A DNA stretch of 16,734 nucleotides from Nitrososphaerales archaeon TH526 (GTDB lineage Archaea; Thermoproteota; Nitrososphaeria; Nitrososphaerales; Nitrososphaeraceae). Shown one piece after another: positions 7,367 through 14,075 of the stretch. The notes below the pieces were generated by a model that saw only the letters and a list, made by a program, of their open reading frames with translations, was not told the origin of the DNA and searched no databases. Both the position numbers and the translations under genes were made by a program. Each line of letters starts with the position of its first letter. The stretch's first letter is position 1. The stretch covers positions 1-16,734 of the forward strand of contig JAATVR010000329.1 of NCBI GenBank assembly GCA_014523665.1. Direction: 5' to 3'.

Positions 7367-7993
7367 ATGGAGTTACTGAATACTACGAAAAAATTGACAT
7401 ATCTCCACTGTAGCAAGCTGCACACATTTGAACCCATTTTGAGTTTCGACATGGTAAACGCGATTCAGGATAACGTGTTCAATGTTATGAACTCCGTACT
7501 AACACGATCAATTGGCGGAGTTCTTTTTGGAATCGCGTTCTGAAGACTTCTAGAACTCTAAAGGATGAGAAAATCAAATACTATTTGAGGTTATCCTCTT
7601 TCGGCAAGCTGCTCTCAGTCTTTAATGGTGACAGTGGAATATTTATGCTTCCTTATCCTCCATTTGGTCTTGTTACTCTATCATTTTTGGGAATTTCTCG
7701 CACCTTCTTCTAGTTGTTATCTATAGATCTGCAATCTCCGTATCATTGGACCATAAGGTGAGTTCATCGATCCACAATTCTGTAGAAAATGAATTAAGAT
7801 TTGTTTCCAAAATCAGAAGTGCACAAATTCAACAGGAGATTGAAAGCAGGGTTAAGAGAACCACAAAAAAATTGTCCGCAGAGTTAGAGGAAAAAAGTGG
7901 GCCAAAGGTTTCATTGGAGGGAAAGGAATTAGAGGACCATATAAGTTCGGTTTGAAAGAGAAAGAACGGATTTCAGATGAAGGAGGGAAGGGA
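7367..7993 (+). pseudogene. Broken tandem copy of the C-terminal half of the upstream membrane protein
   Basis: Homology begins near LLNTTKKL (compare LLSQTRKKW in the intact gene), then FEPILSFDMVNAIQDN matches FQLIVSY...DILNQIQN after a deletion. NSVLTRSIGGVLFGIAF matches NSILTRPIGGILFGIAF and is cut by a TGA at the position of the intact W. The frame then shifts, continues through KDEKIKYYLRLSSFGK and GIFMLPYPPFGLVTLSFLG, hits another frameshift after GIS, and resumes as the tail SVSLDHKVSSSIHNSVENEL up to a premature TGA at 7953-7955. A further +1 shift gives LKEKERISDEGGK, matching IEEKERLSRKEN. The first six helices have no counterpart. The open piece at 7746-7955 is only the tail and is not an independent gene. 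I infer tandem duplication followed by decay. Confidence 0.88.
7635..7691 (+). repeat. 57-bp perfect direct repeat, copy 2 (inside pseudogene)
   Basis: Identical to 6828-6884. It lies between two disabling lesions of the pseudogene, so protein-level selection alone is a poor explanation for its perfect conservation; recent recombination or gene conversion is more plausible. Confidence 0.95.
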
Positions 7994-8041
7994 ATAGTAG
8001 GGCTTTCAATTTGGATTTTTCTAATATTTCAACCCATTTCC

Positions 8042-8049
8042 TTAATTTG
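8042..8049 (+). promoter_or_regulatory. TATA-like element of the Dyp peroxidase gene
   Basis: TTAATTTG is centred about 27 bp upstream of the GTG at 8073. The spacing fits a leaderless archaeal transcript beginning at the GTG, and so supports that start over the ATG at 8112. Confidence 0.4.
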
Positions 8050-8072
8050 AAAGTATTGATATTTGATCAAGA

Positions 8073-9422
8073 GTGGAGTTTATAAATCAAGACCAGTTAG
8101 AAAGATTGCTAATGTACGAAGGTCTTCAACAAGGTATCTACCACCTTCCCGGAAACGAACCGGGAAGTTCATTTGCAATTGTATTTCTTAGAGCCGCTTA
8201 TGACCACGATTCAGCAAGAATCAGAAATACTCTCTCTGCTCTATGGCGTAAGTATTTGAATTTGCAAGAGGGAGTTGTAGATGGCCTAAACGTTAACGCA
8301 AGGCACCTCTATAGTGGAAATCTTACTGTTCTTATGGGCTATGGGCCTAAGATATTTGAATTTGACGGTGTCAGGAAAACAAAGCCGAATTGCTTAGCTG
8401 ATCAGTGGTTGTTCCGAGAGCCTACGATAGGTGGCGGATCCGTGCTAGGTGAAGCTGGCTTAAAATATGCAGAAGATGTTACTCAAAACGAAATTGCAAA
8501 TGACCATGTTATTGTTCAATTTATAGGAGATAGCCAGCTTGCAACCCATAGGGCAGTGGTAGAAACTTGGAAAGCTCTTAGGAAGCTTGAGATGGATTCA
8601 TCTAATGCTCCGCTTGTCATGAGATCATTTTATATGGGATTTAACCGCCCTGATAAACGCAGTTGGTTAGGATTTCATGATGGAGTTTCGAATATTGAAA
8701 GCTCCGAGCGTTCTTCCGCGATAATGATAGATAGGGACAGAGTGAATCCGGGAGACAACTGGACTCAAAATGGAACCTATATGGCTTTTCTGAGAATATC
8801 AATAGATTTGGATGCATGGGAACAGATTCCAGTAAAGCAACAGGAAAGATTGGTTGGTAGAATAAAGTCTACTGGCTGTCCGATAGTTCGAATTGATGAG
8901 AATGACAACAATGTCCCTGCAGAGGGCTGTCCAGTTGAGGGTACATATGAGATTCTGGATGATGGAAATAAATCATTCCGTGCTTATCCAGTAGATCGGC
9001 TTCAGAATAATTTCACCTCCAAATCAGATACGATAATTGGGAATAGTCATATTGCACGTATGCTAAAGAACTACGATAATACTAGTGAGAGAATGGTTTC
9101 GAATCCTATATTTAGGCAGAGTTACGAGTTTATTGAACAAATTGTAAATTATCCCTATTTTCGTGTGGGATTAAATTTTGTAAGCTTTCAGAGTGATACA
9201 GAACGGTTATATAAGATTCTAGAATATGGTTTGGGAAGGTCAAATTTTGGCGGAGATCCTGAAAATCCTGTTCCAGGTAGCAGTAGAATGCTTTTCGTCC
9301 GCGGCTGTGGTCTATTCTTTGTTCCGCCATTTTACGAAGGGCAAGACTTTCCTGGAGAAGAGATCTTCGCCTCGGAGGATACTGATCCGGATTATGCGAA
9401 GAGGCCCATTCGTTATATGTAA
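8073..9422 (+). CDS. Dyp-type haem peroxidase
   Basis: 449 residues. Dyp-type peroxidases use haem and hydrogen peroxide to oxidise dyes, phenolics, Mn(II) or other substrates. The family signature GxxDG is present as GFHDGVSN (residues 200-207) with the catalytic aspartate at D203. The proximal haem-ligand histidine is probably H326 in NSHIAR, in the place of the usual AHIRxxNPR. R348 (IFRQSYEF) is a candidate for the conserved distal arginine. YMAFLRISIDLDAWEQIP followed by QQERLVGRIKSTG (256-268) is the usual central region, and VGLNFVSFQSDTE near 365-377 is the typical C-terminal haem-domain strand. No Tat or Sec signal is seen, so it should be cytoplasmic. The acidic tail could in principle be an encapsulin targeting sequence, but no encapsulin gene is in the window. 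The GTG start is supported by a TATA element about 27 bp upstream. The preferred substrate cannot be read from sequence. Confidence 0.92.
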   Translation: MEFINQDQLERLLMYEGLQQGIYHLPGNEPGSSFAIVFLRAAYDHDSARIRNTLSALWRKYLNLQEGVVDGLNVNARHLYSGNLTVLMGYGPKIFEFDGVRKTKPNCLADQWLFREPTIGGGSVLGEAGLKYAEDVTQNEIANDHVIVQFIGDSQLATHRAVVETWKALRKLEMDSSNAPLVMRSFYMGFNRPDKRSWLGFHDGVSNIESSERSSAIMIDRDRVNPGDNWTQNGTYMAFLRISIDLDAWEQIPVKQQERLVGRIKSTGCPIVRIDENDNNVPAEGCPVEGTYEILDDGNKSFRAYPVDRLQNNFTSKSDTIIGNSHIARMLKNYDNTSERMVSNPIFRQSYEFIEQIVNYPYFRVGLNFVSFQSDTERLYKILEYGLGRSNFGGDPENPVPGSSRMLFVRGCGLFFVPPFYEGQDFPGEEIFASEDTDPDYAKRPIRYM

Positions 9423-9650
9423 TGCGTTTTACGTTGTACGTTGAATGTGTGAATAGTGGGGATTGTTTTTCCCAGATTGTCATAATGTCATGGAACTCAT
9501 AACTAACAGAAGCAAATGGTTTGCCAGAACAATTTTAAGAATTGCAAATCATCTAGGCCATTCGTTTTGTTGTGTAAGAGAAAAGTTTATGTGAAATGCT
9601 TAAAGATAACGAAATGAAACAGATTTAATGCAATTTCTTTGATACAAAGT
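9423..9650. other. Gap downstream of the Dyp peroxidase
   Basis: Just after the peroxidase stop, two near-repeats (TTTTACGTTGTACGTTG) occur around 9427-9443, then a G/T-rich stretch ending in a T-run (GATTGTTTTTCCC, about 9461-9473), which could act as an archaeal T-rich terminator. No gene-like frame longer than about 33 codons has any support. Confidence 0.35.
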
Positions 9651-10472
9651 CAAAAAAGGTTGGGATGGTTAAAGGATTATCCAACAATAAATGATTATGG
9701 TCTCAAGAGATGAAGCAAAGACTATTGTCAGAACTGAGTTCAACTAGCCTACAAGTGTTAGTGGAATCAAAATGAGTGCTACACACCCCCAGTAGAACTT
9801 CGAGTAAAAAATGCACTTCCCACACAGCTCGATAATCGAAGATAATATATTCCCGCCAAGGACCAGGGTCAACTACGCAGCTGTTCTGGGAATGTGGCTG
9901 TTAATATGTATGAATATATGAGCAAACGAGGGAAAAGCAGTTACGTGGAACTATTAAGATTCTTTATTCATAAAAACAATGCGTTGGCTCCTTCATCTAA
10001 TAGGGGACACTGGTACATATATTCAGAGCGCATTGGACGCTTTAGTGGTTTATAGTGCTCCTCCAGAAGAATACTATCCTTATGAAGTATCAAAATTTGA
10101 CTATACGCCTGATGTAATTAACGCTGGATTTGCTCGATCCTTCCAGGTCATCGAATACTTTCGGTAAGATTAAGGGATTCCATCGAATGAACAGATAATC
10201 GCTCGAATGAAAGAGTACATAGTAAAGGGCTTTTGCCTCGGAATGGGTTTCATGGTATTTGACTCGTTCGAGGAGGTAGATGGTAAGGCGGTTTTGTTTC
10301 CTATCCTAAATCAACCGAATCGGTGCAAGGTAGTCACGCTGTTACTATAGTTGGATATGATGAGAAAAAGGGAAAAGCTGGAGCATTTCAATTCAAGAAC
10401 TCATGGGGAATACCGATGAAGTAACTTGTAAGGCAAGAAAACGCTGATGCAGTTCTGACAGATGATCCCACG
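9651..10472 (+). pseudogene. Papain-family (C1A) cysteine protease, multiply disrupted
   Basis: Pieces of a C1A peptidase appear in order across several frames. LGWLKDYPTINDYG near 9655-9700 corresponds to the family's GWxPDxPDxRDY opening. LPTQLDNRR, a TAA stop, then IPAKDQGQLRSCSGN carries the catalytic cysteine codon at 9882-9884; the Q of DQGQ is the oxyanion-hole glutamine. SALDALVVYSAPPEEYYPYE is within the open piece 9979-10167. Past two stops come GIPSNEQIIARMKEYIVKG and GFCLGMGFMVFDSFEE. GSHAVTIVGYDE holds the catalytic histidine and FQFKNSWGI the catalytic asparagine. At least three in-frame stops and several frameshifts separate these, so no active enzyme can be made. All catalytic residues survive, which suggests inactivation began with stops and indels. 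The open piece at 9979-10167 should not be annotated as a gene on its own. Confidence 0.88.
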
Positions 10473-11290
10473 CTTGAGTTCCCATCGATCTTGTTAAACT
10501 AAGAATAGTATTAGAGAAGGAGAATAAGACTTTTTGTGGAGATTCATGTGAAGTTTCAGCATTACCTCAGGGTGCTGTTACATTCACTATCCCCGACATG
10601 AATGGAAATATGGTACAATAATATGAATATACTCCTGGTGTCGTGAATTGGTGAGTGAATGTTGCTCCCGTGTTCAGTACCCCGGAATCAAACTGACCCT
10701 ATGGACCAGTAGTGAAATCACCTGAAGTTATTGTATGTGAACTGGTAACCCCGAGATACGCGGGGACGACCTTTCATTGCCGCCAATAGCTTCAATCTCG
10801 GGATTTATAACTGGCTCTTCATAGAATGTTGGGGCTTAATTATAGGTGGATATGTTCGGATTTTATTTTTTAAATGATAGAAAATCCCTGCACCTCCTTT
10901 CCCAATGATTGTGTATCCTATTGTGGGTAATACGTAGCATTTCAGACTCGCCGTTTAATATCTAACATAAGGACCGAATGCAATTGTTATTAGTTTGTCA
11001 AAGGATTTGTCAGTGGTATGCGCATTTGCGACATGCAGATCAGATCCTTGTTCGTACATCGATTTAGGTCACTGATATCTAGGAATGACCATCCACTCGG
11101 TAATCCAGCATTGGGTACATACGGTATCCACGCTACAGTCGAGAAGATTCATGAAATCGAACTCACTATGATGGTAATCAGAGTATTAGAATGTCCAAGG
11201 CATCATCTCAATAAATATGAAAATTAAATCTTGAGAACTAAGGATTCCTAGCCCTTCGTTTAATTGTTCCTCTATAACAGTAAAGGGAGG
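10473..11290. other. Decayed / non-coding stretch
   Basis: At about 10483-10620 a plus-strand frame is open (IDLVKLRIVLEKENKTF, then ALPQGAVTFTIPDMNGNM). It then meets TAA and TGA stops with continuing protein-like sequence (YEYTPGVVNW) between them. This looks like a degraded beta-sandwich-type domain, perhaps a C-terminal extension of the protease or a separate dead gene; I cannot name it. Further right only a 69-codon frame (11018-11227, plus) is open; it has no motif, promoter or homology that I recognise and I do not call it. A hairpin element at 10744-10771 is listed separately. Confidence 0.45.
10744..10771. repeat. Solitary 28-nt CRISPR-repeat-like hairpin
   Basis: CCCCG (10749-10753) and CGGGG (10761-10765) form a 5-bp GC stem around a 7-nt loop, flanked by GGT on the left and ACC on the right. 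Size and base pattern resemble type I-E CRISPR repeats. There is no second copy at spacer distance and no cas gene, so it is not an array. CCCGAGAT (10750-10757) can alternatively pair with ATCTCGGG (10795-10802). Confidence 0.4.
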
Positions 11291-12391
11291 CTAAGCCCGT
11301 CTCCTGGCTGTTCCCGTTGCGGATTTGATCTGTAACCCTACGCCCGCCCAACCACTAGCCACAGCTTTTTGTTCAGGGCTACCCTTTCCGAACAAACTTC
11401 CTGCAACGCTATATGTTAGCTTGGCAGCATCCTGGAAAGTAGAGTTCTCTCTCAAGCGATCTCGAAGTGTAACATACCATATCATTCCTGCCTTCTCCCA
11501 CGCTTTTCCGCCGATTTCAGTCGCGGTCAAGTAAAATGCACGATTAGGAATTCCCGAGTTTATGTGTACCCCTCCGTTATCACTTGTGGTTTTTACATAG
11601 TCCTTCATATGTCCTGGCTGAGGATCTTTTCCAATAACAGGATCGTCATATGCGCTCCCTGGTTCTTTCATGGATCGAAGCGCTGCTCCCTTTACCTTCT
11701 TCTTAAAAAGACCAGCGCCAATGAGCCAATCAGCTTTGTCCGCTTCTTGCTTCAGTACGTATTGCTTTACCAACGAGCCAAGAACGTCAGAGAAGCTTTC
11801 GTTCAGAGCACCTGGCTGGCCCTGGTATTCGAGAGCTGCCTCGTACTGAGTTATACCATGTGCAAGTTCGTGTCCTATCACGTCAAGTGATATTGTGAAA
11901 CGGTTGAACATCTCCCCATCACCGTCACCATAAACCATCTGATTACCATTCCAAAATGCATTGTTATAGTCCTCCCCATAATGCACCGTGGAATCGAGTT
12001 TCATTCCTTTATTATCTATTGATCTCCTTTCGAAAATTTTTGTGAAGAAATCGTATGTATTTCCAGAATAGTCGTAAGCTTCATTCACCGAGGCTCCGCC
12101 TTTTCGTGTGGACCCCTCTCCTCGAACCAGCTTGCCCGGAAGATTCTCTGCATTTTCCGCACTATAGATGCTCCTGTGAAGCTTATCTGAAGTGGAAAAC
12201 ATTGTAAACAAGCCCCCAACAATATTTCTTCGACCTCTAAGTTGTTCAGTTACAATTAGATTCTGCCATGCCTTTCGTTTCTGTTCATCGGATCCGTTTT
12301 CAACAATACGCTTGTTCACGTACTCTGGTAGTATGAAGCAAATGTGATTGTTACTTCTATAGGGTAAACTTCCCTTTTTATGTAAATGCAT
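11291..12391 (-). CDS. Protealysin-like M4 zinc metallopeptidase
   Basis: A 366-residue thermolysin-family (M4) protease of the protealysin type. Residues 1-55 form a short propeptide; CFILPEYVNKRIVENGSDEQ (18-37) matches the protealysin propeptide pattern (CxxPPxxxxxIAxNG...). The catalytic motif is HELAH (H174, E175, H178) in VIGHELAHGITQYEAALEYQ. The third zinc ligand is E198 in GALNESFSDVLG. The transition-state histidine is H276 in NGGVHINSGIPNRAF. The C-terminus AVASGWAGVGL is typical. No signal peptide is present, so it is expected to act inside the cell or leave by a non-classical route, as reported for protealysin-like enzymes. A TATA-like AATATACTTAAGC (12411-12423, minus) is about 26 bp upstream of the ATG at 12391, so the mRNA is probably leaderless and transcribed independently of the inhibitor-like gene upstream. 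Transfer from bacteria is plausible. Confidence 0.93.
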   Translation of the reverse strand: MHLHKKGSLPYRSNNHICFILPEYVNKRIVENGSDEQKRKAWQNLIVTEQLRGRRNIVGGLFTMFSTSDKLHRSIYSAENAENLPGKLVRGEGSTRKGGASVNEAYDYSGNTYDFFTKIFERRSIDNKGMKLDSTVHYGEDYNNAFWNGNQMVYGDGDGEMFNRFTISLDVIGHELAHGITQYEAALEYQGQPGALNESFSDVLGSLVKQYVLKQEADKADWLIGAGLFKKKVKGAALRSMKEPGSAYDDPVIGKDPQPGHMKDYVKTTSDNGGVHINSGIPNRAFYLTATEIGGKAWEKAGMIWYVTLRDRLRENSTFQDAAKLTYSVAGSLFGKGSPEQKAVASGWAGVGLQIKSATGTARRRA

Positions 12392-12410
12392 GCTCAGCTA
12401 ACAGAACAGA

Positions 12411-12423
12411 GCTTAAGTATATT
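12411..12423 (-). promoter_or_regulatory. TATA box of the M4 peptidase gene
   Basis: The minus-strand sequence AATATACTTAAGC is centred about 26 bp upstream of the ATG at 12391. It fits an archaeal TATA box with transcription starting at or next to the ATG. Confidence 0.5.
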
Positions 12424-12660
12424 ACTATTACTAATCCCCCCATATATTGTAGAAGTATCCTAGTGCGGGAAAACCCACCTCGTTATATCGATTGATAATT
12501 CATTGGGTTGAAATTAGACACTTAATACCATTAGGATTCATTCCAAAAGATGTATCCGCATGGCCAAGACACAAATCAATCTTAAGAAAAATCGCCGTAG
12601 ACCGACATTTTGATTCGAAGGAACTGCTATGATGGAGGGCAGAAAAATTGGTATGTTAAC

Positions 12661-12921
12661 TTAGCCTATTGCAAGAGAATAACGGAAAATATAGTAGAGA
12701 TTTATCACCTGTGAGATATGGGAATGGGATTCGTAGTAATCAATGATATATGATGTAAGCAGCAAAATGACTGCATTTATTCTGTCCCTTCTAAAGCTCC
12801 ATATAGATTTGGTCTGGGATTGAGGATCTACTAATTCGTTACTTTGAATAGATTGATTTTCCGCAATAAAATATTGGTATAATAGTGTTGAAAATTGGCA
12901 TTTTGAAGCCAGCATGTCCAT
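12661..12921 (-). CDS. Hypothetical protein, uncertain
   Basis: An 86-codon frame between the inhibitor-like gene and the M4 peptidase, on their strand. The product is rich in S, I, Y and Q, with one hydrophobic stretch at about residues 50-62 (AVILLLTSYIIDYY). I recognise no motif or family. The ATG at 12921 lacks a convincing ribosome binding site or TATA box. Its position in a protease-inhibitor locus is the only reason to keep it on the list; it may be a chance frame in an otherwise non-coding 605-bp gap (12392-12996). Confidence 0.25.
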   Translation of the reverse strand: MDMLASKCQFSTLLYQYFIAENQSIQSNELVDPQSQTKSIWSFRRDRINAVILLLTSYIIDYYESHSHISQVINLYYIFRYSLAIG

Positions 12922-12996
12922 TCAAGCGTAATTCACCATTGAGTAAACAGAATGGCATTACGAACTGAGCCAACATTCACAAAAGCCTGTAGAGAC

Positions 12997-13326
12997 TCAT
13001 TCCTTTACCTTGGATAAAGAGCTAATCAATTGCCTGAGCTCCTTAGTCATGGCAAGATCGGTGCACATCACGGAATGTTTTTTTTCTCCATCTTCAACTG
13101 TGATATTGTAAATGTAATAATCAGCCGCACCCTTCTGGTTTGCTGAATTTGATTTCAATGAAGATAACTTAAAGAATTCAGAATGCGTCAGAAGTTCCTT
13201 CAGTTCAATGGCCTGTGACTTTGTAAGCTTGTCAGTGTCGATAGTACGAGAAGAGACCGAGCCCAGTATCCCTCCGCTGCGTTCCAAATTTATCTTCAAG
13301 TTTGTTTCTACCTGTTCTACGTTCAA
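12997..13326 (-). CDS. Emfourin-like inhibitor of M4 peptidases
   Basis: A 109-residue protein resembling emfourin, the small protein that inhibits protealysin in Serratia and is encoded next to M4 peptidases in many bacteria. Visible family-like features: INLERSGGILGSVSSRTID (residues 12-30), matching the xxxERSGGFAG opening; LLTHSEFFKL (45-54), matching LLxxAxFF; and DYYIYNITVEDGEKKHSVMC (69-88), matching DxxxYxLxVxxGxxxHxV. A final helix (ELRQLISSLSKV) completes the pattern. Identification rests on this order of motifs plus a same-strand M4 peptidase of exactly the right subtype about 600 bp downstream. The likely role is to hold the protease inactive in the cytoplasm. The start is a TTG at 13326 with an in-frame TAG directly before it; the TTG at residue 10 (NLKINLERSGG) is an alternative. 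In Serratia the inhibitor follows the protease, whereas here it comes first. Confidence 0.8.
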   Translation of the reverse strand: MNVEQVETNLKINLERSGGILGSVSSRTIDTDKLTKSQAIELKELLTHSEFFKLSSLKSNSANQKGAADYYIYNITVEDGEKKHSVMCTDLAMTKELRQLISSLSKVKE

Positions 13327-13411
13327 CTAGGACTTCTCTTTTTTGGTTACGGGAAGAGATTACGATTACCAAAGTCGCCAGACAAAGGCAGGTCCCATGA
13401 TTATCCAATGT

Positions 13412-13453
13412 ATTTAGCATAATAAACGATATCTTGAGAGTGATATGCTAAAT
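13412..13453. promoter_or_regulatory. 10-bp perfect inverted repeat in a divergent promoter region
   Basis: ATTTAGCATA (13412-13421) is mirrored by TATGCTAAAT (13444-13453), with 22 bp between the arms, so their centres are 32 bp apart (about three helical turns). It lies between the inhibitor-like gene (start 13326, minus) and the 128-aa gene (start 13504, plus), overlapping TATA-like sequence (CGTTTATTATGC on minus, 13417-13428). It is a candidate operator for a dimeric regulator acting on one or both genes. Confidence 0.5.
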
Positions 13454-13503
13454 TTTCTTCTTAATGTTAGGAAAGCGAAGTGTGCAAGGCGAGCCATTAT
13501 TAA

Positions 13504-13890
13504 ATGGAGGTAGCAGCGCACATATCGGTCTATTATGGTAATTTTCCAGTAACAGTCTTATCTCCTGATTGCCTCAAAATATTCGCGTTGGATTACTTTG
13601 AAATAGACAGGCTGATCGAGGACTTGCCAAAATTGTATTCATGTTCCTGCGCTAGCAGTTGGTTTAAGGTAGAAAGTCAGTTTAAACCAACAAGAGACGA
13701 ATTCAGGATCAAAGTAGTGGAATTCATGAACCACTTCGAATTTACATTATCTACTTTCCCCAACTCCACCGAAAGTGAAAAACTCAAAAAACGCGCTAGA
13801 GAAATGTTGCAGAAGGAGGCCACACTTGTTCTCAAAGGTGACAATAAAGAGGTTGAAAAAAGATACAATTATTTTGTGAATTCTAGGTGA
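13504..13890 (+). CDS. Hypothetical protein, 128 aa
   Basis: I do not recognise this protein. It is soluble, with no signal peptide or membrane helix. The N-terminal half is strand-like (AAHISVYYGNFPVTVLSP) followed by FEIDRLIEDLPKLY and a CSCASSW cluster (cysteines at 47 and 49). The C-terminal half is strongly helical and charged (SEKLKKRAREMLQKEATLVL and EVEKRYNYFV), suggesting a helical hairpin or coiled coil. The ATG at 13504 is the first in frame. The gene is divergent from the emfourin-like inhibitor and shares the intergenic region with the 13412-13453 inverted repeat, so joint regulation is possible. It could be an autoregulator or an unrelated protein; no DNA-binding motif is evident. 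Confidence 0.6.
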   Translation: MEVAAHISVYYGNFPVTVLSPDCLKIFALDYFEIDRLIEDLPKLYSCSCASSWFKVESQFKPTRDEFRIKVVEFMNHFEFTLSTFPNSTESEKLKKRAREMLQKEATLVLKGDNKEVEKRYNYFVNSR

Positions 13891-14075
13891 TTTGTGTTCC
13901 AGTTTATTTAGATAAAGTCATCAGAATTTGTCAGCGTTCCAAAATCTTGTTCACGTTAGAGTTTTCTGATTACCTTGCCATATTGCCTAAGAATCAATAA
14001 ATGGGCAGCCTCTTAAAACAAAACTTAGCGGAAAGGATTTATGATGCACAGAGCGAATTAGGCTAGGGAAAATCA
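13891..14075. promoter_or_regulatory. Promoter region of the aldolase/phosphatase gene
   Basis: 185-bp intergenic segment. GGATTTATGATG at about 14035-14046 resembles an archaeal TATA box about 35 bp upstream of the ATG at 14076, which would leave a leader of roughly 8-10 nt. A TTTATTT/AATAAA-rich stretch near 13900-14000 holds no gene. Confidence 0.35.

Noticed and set aside
7746..7955. Independent 69-aa gene
   Set aside because: It aligns along its whole length with the tail of the intact membrane protein and lies inside a longer frameshifted homology, so it is part of a pseudogene.
10744..10802. CRISPR array
   Set aside because: Only one repeat-like unit is present. The partial ATCTCGGG nearby is inverted and not at spacer distance, and no cas gene lies in the window.
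11018..11227. 69-codon plus-strand frame
   Set aside because: It lies in decayed DNA with no motif, promoter or ribosome binding site.
13232..13420. Minus-strand frame with a hydrophobic start (TCLCLATLVIVISS) just before the emfourin-like gene, suggesting a frameshifted signal peptide
   Set aside because: It is in a different frame from the inhibitor, overlaps the predicted promoter, lacks a basic N-terminus, and the partner protease is itself without a signal peptide. A cytoplasmic inhibitor starting at the TTG is simpler.
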